Positions 34,503-45,524 of a stretch of 64,000 bases of DNA are shown one piece after another. Source of the stretch: Variovorax paradoxus B4 (GTDB taxonomy: Bacteria; Pseudomonadota; Gammaproteobacteria; Burkholderiales; Burkholderiaceae_C); NCBI RefSeq assembly GCF_000463015.1, contig NC_022247.1, forward strand, positions 868,001 to 932,000, written 5' to 3'. How positions within the stretch are numbered: position 1 is the stretch's first letter; the number at the start of each line of letters is the position of its first letter. A program made the position numbers and the translations under genes. Under the pieces are notes generated by a model. The model saw only the letters and a list, made by a program, of their open reading frames with translations. It searched no databases and was not told the origin of the DNA.

Positions 34503-35916
34503 TGAGCGCAGTGGTCGCCTTGATCTCCGAAAGAACGAATCGGCAAGCTTCATCCACGGAGACAATGGTGTAGTTCTCGTGTTTGAGTGCGTCAGCGAGG
34601 GCGCTGCGTGCGTTGCTTGCTTCGTCCTCGATCAGCTCGACAGGAAGGTATGACGGGGGCGGGCTTCCCTCGGTCTGCGCCGCGACAGAGAGGGCCGGCT
34701 TCGACCGCGTCACCCGCGTATTGGCGTGTGCGACGCCCGGCACCCAGGTGAACCATCCGATCTTGTGCTGCACAGTGCCGTGATGGCAAACGTAGAAATC
34801 ACAGGTTCGCGCCAACGCCAAGGCCTCGGACAGAGGACGCCCCGCCGTCTGATAGATCTTTGAATCCCGTTGCACGAGGCGCTTGATCACCTTTGCCGCC
34901 ACGTCTGCATCAGCGGCCGCAATTGCGTGGTTGGAACTGTCGCCGAGTTCAACTAAACGGTAGTCGTCTTCGGACAGCGAATGTCCATCGAGCACGATGT
35001 CGCAACCCGGGTACTCTTCGATCAAAGAGTTCGCCAGTTCGGTGAGAAACTGCACTTGATTGGTGATGGTGCGGTTGCGTGTGCGAATACTCAGCCAGAA
35101 GCGGCCGGCTGGGTTGCGCCGAACTACGGCTTCGGGGAGGTCGACTGCGCGCTCGACGTACTTGAATACACGAGCTTTGGCGCCTTCCGTGACCAGCATT
35201 CCGGCGAGCTGCACGAACAGGGTGTCACGACAGTTCAGTTGCTGAACCCGAGATGAGTGCACGTACCTGATCTTCCAGTTCGGGCAGTCGTCGAACAATT
35301 CCGCCAGCGGGCCGAGCGGCTCCTGCATCACCACCACATTCGTTCTCTCTAACGCGAACTCAGGCTCGTCTGCGATCAGCCGGTCCAATGCGCCGAGCTG
35401 ATTCCAGATGTGATGTGCAAAGCTGGCGTCGCCCGTCACTAGAGACGGGGTCGGACCACTGATCCGATCCATGTCGAGCGGCAGACTGTTGAAGATCGTC
35501 ATGGCCTTGCGGACGTGGGTCTCGGTCACACCCCAGGCTTCATGCCCAAGATTCACCAGGATCGCCCTCTGGGGAAGGTAGATGCCCTGAATTGGCGCGC
35601 CCTCCCCGAAGGAGCCGGCGAACAGCCAGAAGTTCAGTGCAGGCCCGAAGCCGTAGGCGATGGTCTTGTCTTCCAGCAGTACGGACTGCGTAGCCTGCAC
35701 CGGCTCGTTGTCCCAGACAGAGCGAACGACAAAACGGCCTTTTCGCAGCAAGTCTCGCTGATACCAGCGACCGATGCGCTCCCCGTGTTTGGCCTGCTTT
35801 TCTTCAAGATCGTCGATCAGGTGAGCTAAATAGGGGACGCCCAGAGCGGCTATTTCGTGGGAGTCCCTGCGAGATGGCGCGGCCTGGATGACGCGGAGTG
35901 CATCGCTGTTCATCAT
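34495..35916 (-). CDS. Unassigned glycan-locus protein, possibly GT61-like
   Basis: The 473-residue protein has no secure family. The segment GDASFAHHIWNQLGALDRLI recalls the histidine-containing NxxHW(L)-type motif of GT61/DUF563 glycosyltransferases, and FYVCHHGTVQHKIGW near residue 400 recalls their C-terminal H-G motif; both are visual impressions, not alignments. No signal peptide or membrane segment is seen. It lies downstream of gmd-rmd on the same strand after a 111-base gap, so a role in D-rhamnose polymer assembly is plausible. Confidence 0.55.
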   Translation of the reverse strand: MMNSDALRVIQAAPSRRDSHEIAALGVPYLAHLIDDLEEKQAKHGERIGRWYQRDLLRKGRFVVRSVWDNEPVQATQSVLLEDKTIAYGFGPALNFWLFAGSFGEGAPIQGIYLPQRAILVNLGHEAWGVTETHVRKAMTIFNSLPLDMDRISGPTPSLVTGDASFAHHIWNQLGALDRLIADEPEFALERTNVVVMQEPLGPLAELFDDCPNWKIRYVHSSRVQQLNCRDTLFVQLAGMLVTEGAKARVFKYVERAVDLPEAVVRRNPAGRFWLSIRTRNRTITNQVQFLTELANSLIEEYPGCDIVLDGHSLSEDDYRLVELGDSSNHAIAAADADVAAKVIKRLVQRDSKIYQTAGRPLSEALALARTCDFYVCHHGTVQHKIGWFTWVPGVAHANTRVTRSKPALSVAAQTEGSPPPSYLPVELIEDEASNARSALADALKHENYTIVSVDEACRFVLSEIKATTALRV

Positions 35917-36027
35917 CCGCAGAAGGATACCGCGCTCACATTGCTTCAGCATTCACGCTGGGATTCTCTCGCTCGAGGCGGCGACCCCGCAGACAGCACA
36001 ACAAACCGCCGACGGGCCTGCCCGATC

Positions 36028-38344
<2,317 letters not shown>

Positions 38345-41300
38345 ATGAGTGACACACCACGGGACGCAGAAAAACTCGCCGAAGCGGAGCGGCAGATCGC
38401 CGCACTTAAACTACGGTTGGAGTTGCAGGAGCGACTCGTACTAAGCAGCGACGACTCCTTTGAGGCCCAGATCGAATCGGCAAATCAGCGCGTGGCGCTC
38501 GCGCTGCAGCAGCAGAACGAGCTGCTCCGATCGGCATCCTGGCGCCTGACAGCTCCGTTGCGGAGGGTGTCGGCGGCGATTCCTTCGTCCTGGCGCGGGT
38601 ATCTGCGTCGCGCAGCGAAGGCAACGTGGTGGGTCGCGACGCCCTGGCGCATGCAGCAGCGGCTGCAGTTTCTCGAGGAGCGTCGCCGAACGGTTGACGC
38701 GAATGCCTCTCGCGTCGTGCCCGCCGCCGGCATTGATGCGGGCTGTGACAGCCAGAACGCCTATCGCCAATGGATCGCCGAGAACGAGCGTCGCTCGACC
38801 GCGCTTGTGGAGGGGGCTGCGAGTCCGCGGCTGAGTTTCCTGCTTTGTGCAAGTGGTGCGCAGCTTGAGACGCTGAGCGAGACGGTGAAGTCGATCCGTA
38901 CGCAAGACTTGCCCCAGTGGCAACTCCTCGTCGCCAACACGAGTGATCATGCCGACGCGCTTGATGAGTCCCTTCGTGCGTTGCAGGATGAAGAGCCGCG
39001 CTTCACCCCGGTACCCGCTCATGGCCAGAGCCGCGCCGAAGCGCTGGCCGCCTGCCTTTCGCATGCCGACGGCGATTTCATCGCGGTGCTGGACGCCGGC
39101 GATGTCATTGCGCCGGGCGCTGCAATCGAAATCGCAAATGCGCTGGCCGAGGCGCCGGCCAGCGATATTCTTTATTGCGATGAGGACGAGCTGTCAGTCG
39201 AGGGCGGCCGAATTCGGCCCTACTTCAAGCCGAGTTGGTCGCCGGAACTGCTCTATGCCTTCAACTACTTCGGACGCTTGACGCTGCTGCGTCGGCAACT
39301 CGTCGAGGCCGCGGGCGGCATCGACCCCGAAGCGGGCGCAGGCTTCGAATGGGATCTGAATCTGCGCGCGAGCGACATCGCGCAAACCATCACCCGCATT
39401 CCCAAGGTGCTGTGCCACCGTGCGGCCGATGGCCACCGAGACAGGCCAGCCGCCGATTCGGCGGAGGCTGCGGCGCAGCGCGCGGCATTGCGCAAGTTCT
39501 GGGCGCAAAAGAGCATTGACGCCTCCGTTCAGACGCAACCCGATGGCACCCAGCACGCGACCTGGGCGATCGACCAGCCCCCGCTCGTCTCGATCGTGAT
39601 TCCGTCCAAGAACAAGGACCACCTGCTGCGCATGTCTGTCGGCGGGTTGCTGCGGGGCACCGCATACGCGAACAAGGAAATCATCATTGTGGACACCGGC
39701 TCTACCGAGCCGGAAACGCTGGCGTATTACGCCGAGCTCGCATCGGAGCCAAGCGTTCGCGTCGTTCATTTCAACAAGACCTTCAACTATTCCGCGGCGT
39801 GCAACTACGGGGCTGCGTTCTCGCAAGGCGAGATCCTGCTGTTCCTGAACAACGACATCGAGGTCACCTCTCCCGACTGGCTGCACGAAATGGTGCGCGT
39901 CGCGATGCGCCCGGGCGTCGGAGTGGTTGGTGCCAAGCTGGTGTTTCCCTCGGGCGAACTGCAGCATGGCGGCGTGGGCGTTGGCATTCACCTGTGTGGC
40001 CTGATGTATCGCAGCGCCGAGGGGCGCGGCTGGGGTGTGTTCGGTTCGCCGGACCACGCGCGCAACTGGCTCGCAATCATGGGCGCATGCCAGATGGTGC
40101 GGCGCGATGCCTTCGAACGCGTCGGCGGCTTCGACGAGTCGTACCTGATCGCAATGAGCGACGTCGCACTCTGCCTGAATATCTGGCGCGCCGGCTACCG
40201 GACTGCCTACGTACCGCAGGCCCGTCTCGTGCATCACGAAGGCGCGACGCGAGGCAACAGCAACCCCGGGGTCGACATGTGCCGGGTGGCTGACGACATT
40301 CGTGCGCTGGGTATCGACGACGACCCTTATCTTCATCCCGAGCTGGATGCGAACCACGCGATTCCGGTCCTTCGAGTCGGCGCGGCGCCCGCCGTCCGCG
40401 AGAAGCTCAAGGCCAGCCTTCGCGAGTTCGGTTCGCCAAGGCCGCAGCCACAGACCCTCGATCTGTCGAATGACGGTGCATGCCTGGCCGTTGCCATGCT
40501 GCCGCGCGAGAGCGTGATCTGGGTGCCCCAGCCTGCGCACGGCGTGCGCGACGTCTGGTCTGCGGCCAGGTGGTGCCTGGATCTCTTGCGTACGCGCGCC
40601 GATGTTCGCCTGCGTTTTCCCGCTGCGCTGTCCGAAGGCCCCGATGGCGCGTTCTGCCGCTGGCTCGAAACTGAAGGTGCGGACCGTTTCGGACTCAGCC
40701 AGGACGCGCTCGCCTCGATCCGCATGCTGTGGTCGGAAGATCTCGCGGCTCGTGCGCGACAGGTGTTTCTCTTTCACTCGGAAGTCAGGGCCGCGCTGCC
40801 TTATGGCTTGCTGCCCATTGGCAGGCGCGAACTGTTCTACTGGTTCATGCAGCACGGTCGGCGCAATGCGGGCCTGAGGCTCGAGGAAGTCTGGTGGCTG
40901 TTCTGGACGGCCGCGGAAACACCCGAGGCCGAACTGGTCAAGGCCTACGAATTCACGCCTGACTGGCAAAAGCTCTACCCCGACGGGCTGACGGTTTTCG
41001 GCCGCCGCGCGTTTGCCTCCTGGTTCTGCGCAAATTACCGCGTGGCGGAACTGTGGGCCGACCCGGCGCGCTGGCCGGTCGACATCCCGCCCGCCCGGCA
41101 GCTTCGATCGGCCTATCGCGCGCGCGAGCAATGGCGGCGCGCACATCCCGAAGCGCTCGACCGGATCGAGGCCGCCAAGGCGTTGATCGAATGGCTCCAG
41201 TTGCCCGAAGCCATGCAGCCCGAGACGGCGCGGGCCTGGTGCGCGGGTCTCGACAAGGAGGCCGTGGCGGCCGAGATGACGACGCTCGGCGTCAACGTCA

Positions 41301-42394
41301 TCGGTCACTTCTCGTATCCGTCTGGCCTGCGGGTTTCCGTGGAGGCGCTGGTGAAGGGCTTGCGCAATGTGGGCGTGCAGACTGCACTGCGCGACCTTCG
41401 CACGGACAGGAAAGACGACCCGGTCCATGCGCAGTTCCGCGATTTCGAAGACTTCGAAACAACCATCGTCCACACACAGCCCGAACCGTTTTTCAACGAG
41501 GCCTACAGGCGCAGCGATGTGAGCGAACACATGCCGCGCACCTATCGGATTGCTTACTGGTACTGGGAATTCGACTCGATTCCCGACTCATGGCTCGACG
41601 CGGCTGCCAAGGTCGACGAAGTCTGGACGGCCACCGAATTCGTGGCCAAGGGCCTGCGAGAGCGGCTCTCGATTCCTGTGCGGACGATATTCCCTGGCGT
41701 CGCGCTCGGCACCTATCAGCAACGAGAACGCAAGTACTTTGGCCTGAAGGACGACAGCTTCACATTTCTGTTCACATTCCACATGATGAGTGTGATGGAA
41801 CGCAAGAATCCGCTTGGCCTTATCCAGGCATTCAAGACGGCGTTCTCTGCGCAGGACGATGCGACACTGGTGCTGAAGACGTCGTTCGGGGACCGTCATC
41901 CGGCGCAGCTGCAGGAGCTGCGCGCCGCCGCAGAAGGCCACAACATCGTGGTGATCGATCAGGTCTACAGCCCCGACGAAGTGCTGTCGCTGATGGACGC
42001 GTGCGACGCTTATGTGTCCCTGCATCGCAGCGAAGGATTGGGCCTCACGATGGCCGAGGCCATGCTGATGGGAAAACCGGTCATCGCCACCAACTACTCC
42101 GGCAACGTCGACTTCATGGGCGAGGAAGACAGCCTGTTGGTGCCCTACAAGTTGGTGAAGCTCGGTCGTCCGATCCCGCCTTACGACGAGAAGCTCGAGT
42201 GGGCGGAACCGTCGACAGAGCATGCGGCCCAATTCATGCGGCGCCTCTACGAAGACCGCGAATGGGCGAAGCAGATCGGTGCGCGCGGCAAGGCCCGCGC
42301 GGCGATCGACCTGTCCCTGGAAACGGCGGGCCACAGGGCCGCTGCCCGGCTGGCCGAGATCCGGGCATCGCTTCGGACCGTTTCGAAGGGCTGA
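38345..42394 (+). CDS. Giant three-domain glycosyltransferase (GT2-GT2-GT4)
   Basis: The ~1349-residue protein begins with a short coiled coil (residues ~5-60) and SWRLTAPLR at 65-73. A first GT2 domain (about 145-390; D250-A-G-D253, YCDEDELS) is followed by a second (from about 412, VSIVIPSKNKDHLL; FLNNDIE with the metal aspartate D504; HHEGATRG), a helical linker (about 680-930), and a C-terminal GT4 domain (from about 955) with E-x7-E at E1230 and E1238 in RSEGLGLTMAEAM. It could build a repeat with two or three linkages. An in-frame GTG at 38270 is an alternative start. It is a single-gene unit between two minus-strand blocks. Confidence 0.85.
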   Translation: MSDTPRDAEKLAEAERQIAALKLRLELQERLVLSSDDSFEAQIESANQRVALALQQQNELLRSASWRLTAPLRRVSAAIPSSWRGYLRRAAKATWWVATPWRMQQRLQFLEERRRTVDANASRVVPAAGIDAGCDSQNAYRQWIAENERRSTALVEGAASPRLSFLLCASGAQLETLSETVKSIRTQDLPQWQLLVANTSDHADALDESLRALQDEEPRFTPVPAHGQSRAEALAACLSHADGDFIAVLDAGDVIAPGAAIEIANALAEAPASDILYCDEDELSVEGGRIRPYFKPSWSPELLYAFNYFGRLTLLRRQLVEAAGGIDPEAGAGFEWDLNLRASDIAQTITRIPKVLCHRAADGHRDRPAADSAEAAAQRAALRKFWAQKSIDASVQTQPDGTQHATWAIDQPPLVSIVIPSKNKDHLLRMSVGGLLRGTAYANKEIIIVDTGSTEPETLAYYAELASEPSVRVVHFNKTFNYSAACNYGAAFSQGEILLFLNNDIEVTSPDWLHEMVRVAMRPGVGVVGAKLVFPSGELQHGGVGVGIHLCGLMYRSAEGRGWGVFGSPDHARNWLAIMGACQMVRRDAFERVGGFDESYLIAMSDVALCLNIWRAGYRTAYVPQARLVHHEGATRGNSNPGVDMCRVADDIRALGIDDDPYLHPELDANHAIPVLRVGAAPAVREKLKASLREFGSPRPQPQTLDLSNDGACLAVAMLPRESVIWVPQPAHGVRDVWSAARWCLDLLRTRADVRLRFPAALSEGPDGAFCRWLETEGADRFGLSQDALASIRMLWSEDLAARARQVFLFHSEVRAALPYGLLPIGRRELFYWFMQHGRRNAGLRLEEVWWLFWTAAETPEAELVKAYEFTPDWQKLYPDGLTVFGRRAFASWFCANYRVAELWADPARWPVDIPPARQLRSAYRAREQWRRAHPEALDRIEAAKALIEWLQLPEAMQPETARAWCAGLDKEAVAAEMTTLGVNVIGHFSYPSGLRVSVEALVKGLRNVGVQTALRDLRTDRKDDPVHAQFRDFEDFETTIVHTQPEPFFNEAYRRSDVSEHMPRTYRIAYWYWEFDSIPDSWLDAAAKVDEVWTATEFVAKGLRERLSIPVRTIFPGVALGTYQQRERKYFGLKDDSFTFLFTFHMMSVMERKNPLGLIQAFKTAFSAQDDATLVLKTSFGDRHPAQLQELRAAAEGHNIVVIDQVYSPDEVLSLMDACDAYVSLHRSEGLGLTMAEAMLMGKPVIATNYSGNVDFMGEEDSLLVPYKLVKLGRPIPPYDEKLEWAEPSTEHAAQFMRRLYEDREWAKQIGARGKARAAIDLSLETAGHRAAARLAEIRASLRTVSKG

Positions 42395-42432
42395 GCCAAA
42401 GGGCGCCCGGGTTGATGCCCGCGGCGCGCAAA

Positions 42433-42461
42433 GGCTGATCTGATCAATCGATCAGACAGCC
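42433..42461. terminator. Bidirectional stem-loop between giant GT gene and wzt
   Basis: GGCTG-A-TCTGATC (42433-42445) pairs with GATCAGA-CAGCC (42450-42461) around loop AATC, a 12-pair stem with one bulged A. It overlaps the stop codon of the minus-strand ABC ATPase gene. No U-tract on either side. Confidence 0.5.
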
Positions 42462-43201
42462 AATCGGCGCTCGGCCAGTTCGGCCATGTACTCTTCCATA
42501 TCCACCGCCTCGAGACGGCCATGGTTGAGTTTCACGACCTTGTTGCATTCTTTCGCGATCAAGTCGGGCGAATGCGAGGCGAGCACCAGAACGCCCGACT
42601 TGGACACCACATCGCGCATCCGCTTCTCGGCCTTCTCGGTGAATTCCGCGTCGCCCACCGACAGCCACTCGTCCATGAGCAGGATGTCCGCCTCGACGCT
42701 GGTTGAGATCGAGAAAGCCAGGCGCATCATCATCCCTGTGGAGTAGGTGCGCACAGGCATGTCCACATACTGGCCGAGCCCGCTGAATTCGCAGATATCG
42801 GGCGTACGCTGGTCGATCTCTTTCTTGCTCATGCCCATTACCAGGCCGCGCAGCATGATGTTCTCTACACCCGTCGCGTCCATCTCGATGCCCAGTGATG
42901 GATCGATAAGGCTCGACACGCTTCCTTCACGCCGGAACTCACCTGCCGAGGGTTCGTATACACCAGCCAGGGTGCGCAGCAAGGTCGACTTGCCGGCACC
43001 GTTGTGGCCGATGAGTCCCAATCGATCACCGCTGCGAAGTTCGAGGTTGATGTCGCTCAGCGCCTGGACGACGGTAACGCCGGTCTCCTTGCCGAAGCGC
43101 CCCCCTGTGACGGATGCTGCAAGCGTTTTCTTCAGCGAGGCCGCACCCGCACCGTAGATGGGAAAATTGACTGCGACGTTCTTGAGTGAGATGGATGCCA
43201 T
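42452..43201 (-). CDS. wzt: Polysaccharide ABC exporter ATP-binding protein (Wzt/KpsT-like)
   Basis: The 249-residue ATPase powers export of undecaprenyl-linked polysaccharide across the inner membrane. It shows Walker A GHNGAGKST, the signature STGMMMRLAFS, Walker B ILLMDEWLS, and the switch histidine in VLASHSPDL. It starts MASISLKNVAVNFPIYGAGA, typical of this export subfamily. It lacks the C-terminal carbohydrate-binding domain found in many O-antigen Wzt proteins, so chain-end recognition may not be needed or may reside elsewhere. It lies 7 bases after the permease gene. Confidence 0.92.
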   Translation of the reverse strand: MASISLKNVAVNFPIYGAGAASLKKTLAASVTGGRFGKETGVTVVQALSDINLELRSGDRLGLIGHNGAGKSTLLRTLAGVYEPSAGEFRREGSVSSLIDPSLGIEMDATGVENIMLRGLVMGMSKKEIDQRTPDICEFSGLGQYVDMPVRTYSTGMMMRLAFSISTSVEADILLMDEWLSVGDAEFTEKAEKRMRDVVSKSGVLVLASHSPDLIAKECNKVVKLNHGRLEAVDMEEYMAELAERRLAV

Positions 43202-43208
43202 ATATCTA

Positions 43209-44015
43209 TCAGAGCCAGTAAACGACGCGCCGGCGGTATTTGATGAAGAGCAGCGTGGAGGCGACAACGCTCACGACCGTCCAGGCCAGGATGCCCAGCC
43301 AGCTATGCATTTCCGCCACGCCGCCCATCAGCGGAGTGCGCAGCAGGTCGAGCATCTGTGCAAAGGGATTCCACAGGATGTACTGAGCACGCCCCGGAAG
43401 GCTCTCGGGAAGCCAGAAAACGGGCGTCAGGAACATCAACATCTGCATCACGCTGGTCACGATCTGGGTCACGTCCCGGTAGCGCGTGCAGATCAGGCCG
43501 AGCAGCAGGCCGAGAGCATGCGCGTTGATGACCAGGATCGCGAGGGCCGGCAGTACGAGCAGTGCCGACCACGACAGTGAAATGCCGGCCCAGAGCGCCA
43601 CCGGGATATACAGCACGATCTGGTGCGCGAACTGAATCAGGTTGCGCGCGATGCTGCGCCAGACGAACAGGCTGATTGGGAAGTAGCCCTGCTTCAGGTA
43701 ATTGGACGAGCCCACAAACGCGTTGCACGCCTCGGATACCACGCTGGAGAAGAAGCCCCAGAAGATGATCCCGAGTGCGAGGTGCGGAAAGAACTTGGAC
43801 AGTTCCGTGCCGAAGAGCGAGCTGTAGAGCGGGCCCATGCCGCCGATCATCGCGCCCATGCTCAGCGTGAGCCAGAGCGGCCCCAGCATCGAGCGCCGAT
43901 AGCGCAGCACGATGTCGAACCAGGCCAGGGTCCACCATATGTCGGTCCGGCGGGTGCCTTCCCACCAGTCGGACAAGGCGCTGCGGTGGAGGTTGGAGTG
44001 AATTTCTTGGGTCAT
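43209..44015 (-). CDS. wzm: Polysaccharide ABC exporter permease (Wzm-like, ABC-2 type)
   Basis: The 268-residue membrane protein has six hydrophobic segments and the ABC-2 polysaccharide permease pattern: WWTLAWFDIVLRYRRSMLGPLW near the N-terminus and PVFWLPESLPGRAQYILWNPF before the last helices. It forms the transport channel with the adjacent ATPase. The ATG at 44015 overlaps the manC stop as ATGA, and wzt follows after 7 bases, giving a manC-wzm-wzt operon. Confidence 0.93.
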   Translation of the reverse strand: MTQEIHSNLHRSALSDWWEGTRRTDIWWTLAWFDIVLRYRRSMLGPLWLTLSMGAMIGGMGPLYSSLFGTELSKFFPHLALGIIFWGFFSSVVSEACNAFVGSSNYLKQGYFPISLFVWRSIARNLIQFAHQIVLYIPVALWAGISLSWSALLVLPALAILVINAHALGLLLGLICTRYRDVTQIVTSVMQMLMFLTPVFWLPESLPGRAQYILWNPFAQMLDLLRTPLMGGVAEMHSWLGILAWTVVSVVASTLLFIKYRRRVVYWL

Positions 44016-45430
44016 GTGCGTCCGTAGGTGTCTGCGAGTCGGACGATGTCGTCCTCTCCAAGATACACACCGCACTGGACTTCGATGAGCACCAATAGTT
44101 CTTCGCCGATGTTGGTCAAACGATGTTTCTCCTTCAATGGGATGTAGCGATACTCGCCCGGTTTCGTGACATGTTCGGCGTCGCCGATCTGGACGATGCC
44201 TCGCCCTTGCACCACGACCCAATGTTCGGATCGCTGGTGGTGATATTGCAAAGACAGCGATTCTCCGGGTTTGACCGTGATCCGCTTGACTTTGTAATCG
44301 TCCTCTTCTTTCAGGGTTGCATAGGTGCCCCATGGGCGGTGCACTACGGAGGGCAGGTGAACCGCCTCATGCTTTCGCGCCTTCAGTGTGTCGACGACCT
44401 TTTTGACTTCCTGTGCGCTGTCTTTGTGGGCAACGAGAAGCGCGTCGGGAGTGTCGACGATGACGAGGTTGTGAACACCCAGCGTCGCCACCAGCTTCGG
44501 GATGTGGCTGTCGACCTGCACATGGGTGTCGGTGGTGTCGATCGCCACGACGTCCGATGGCATCGTGTTGCCGCTCGCATCGGGCGGCTGGGCTTTTGCG
44601 ACCGCAGGCCAGGAGCCAACGTCGCTCCAATGGAACTTGGCCGGCACGACGTGCACGTTGTCGGCAGGTTCCATCACTGCATAGTCGATGCTGATGTCGG
44701 GCTGGAGTCCGAAGGCATGCAGGTCGAACTGGATCATGTTTCCCTCGTGTTCCGATGTCCGCAGTGCCTTTCTGGCGGCGACCAGCAGTTCCGGCGCGTA
44801 CTTCTCGAAGGCGGCCACAATTGCGTCTGCTGTAAAGCAGAACATGCCGCTGTTCCAGTAGTAGCGTCCTGTTGCCAGATATTCCTGCGCGGTCTGCAGA
44901 TCAGGCTTCTCGACGAAGCGCTTGGCTGGTTGGCTCGAGCGCGAGACCTGGGCCACTTCGATATAGCCGAAGCCGGTGTCGGGACTCGTCGGGCTGATGC
45001 CGAAGACCACCAGCGCGCCCTGCGTGGCGAGCTTGAAGGCCTGGCTGGCACTCGCGACGAAGGCCTCGACATCGGGCACAAGGTGGTCGGCAGACAGCAC
45101 GAGCATCACGGTGTCGCCGCCGAATTGCTCGATACATTGCAGCGCCGCGAGCGCAATGGCCGGGCCGGTATTACGGCCCTTGGGCTCGAGCAGCAGGGTG
45201 GCATCGGGCGGATCGGCCATCTGGTCCAACACGTCCTTGGTGAGGAACAGATGATCCTTGTTGGTAACGATCATCAGATCGCCAGTTCCACAGGCTTGGC
45301 CGCGTTCGATGGCCTGCTGCAGCAGCGTCGAACCGCCGAGCTTCATGAAAGGTTTGGGAAATGCTTGCCGCGATGCCGGCCAGAGCCGGGAACCCGCTCC
45401 CCCTGAGAGCACAACTGATAGAACGTGCAT
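44012..45430 (-). CDS. manC: Mannose-1-phosphate guanylyltransferase / mannose-6-phosphate isomerase
   Basis: The 472-residue bifunctional enzyme makes GDP-mannose, the substrate of gmd. The N-terminal pyrophosphorylase domain has VVLSGGAGSRLWPASRQAFP, LSADHLV and the catalytic FVEKPD; the C-terminal cupin (from about residue 355) has HRPWGTYATL, LQYHHQRSEHWVVV and EYRYIPLKEKHRL, the type II isomerase region. Typical AlgA/ManC length (about 470-480). A TAAAAT -10-like box lies at 45464-45459 upstream without a good -35. It is divergent from a glycosyltransferase gene. Confidence 0.95.
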   Translation of the reverse strand: MHVLSVVLSGGAGSRLWPASRQAFPKPFMKLGGSTLLQQAIERGQACGTGDLMIVTNKDHLFLTKDVLDQMADPPDATLLLEPKGRNTGPAIALAALQCIEQFGGDTVMLVLSADHLVPDVEAFVASASQAFKLATQGALVVFGISPTSPDTGFGYIEVAQVSRSSQPAKRFVEKPDLQTAQEYLATGRYYWNSGMFCFTADAIVAAFEKYAPELLVAARKALRTSEHEGNMIQFDLHAFGLQPDISIDYAVMEPADNVHVVPAKFHWSDVGSWPAVAKAQPPDASGNTMPSDVVAIDTTDTHVQVDSHIPKLVATLGVHNLVIVDTPDALLVAHKDSAQEVKKVVDTLKARKHEAVHLPSVVHRPWGTYATLKEEDDYKVKRITVKPGESLSLQYHHQRSEHWVVVQGRGIVQIGDAEHVTKPGEYRYIPLKEKHRLTNIGEELLVLIEVQCGVYLGEDDIVRLADTYGRT

Positions 45431-45524
45431 TTTTCTTGTGGGTGTGAAGAAGGGGATAATTTTACCGGCCCAGCTCCGAGGGGCCCGTAACCAGTGGAAG
45501 CATCTATTTTCGTGATATCGAGCA

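Noticed and set aside
39194..41530. 778-codon minus-strand frame inside the giant GT2-GT2-GT4 gene
   Set aside because: No recognisable domain and composition of an antisense shadow; the plus strand has three intact glycosyltransferase domains.
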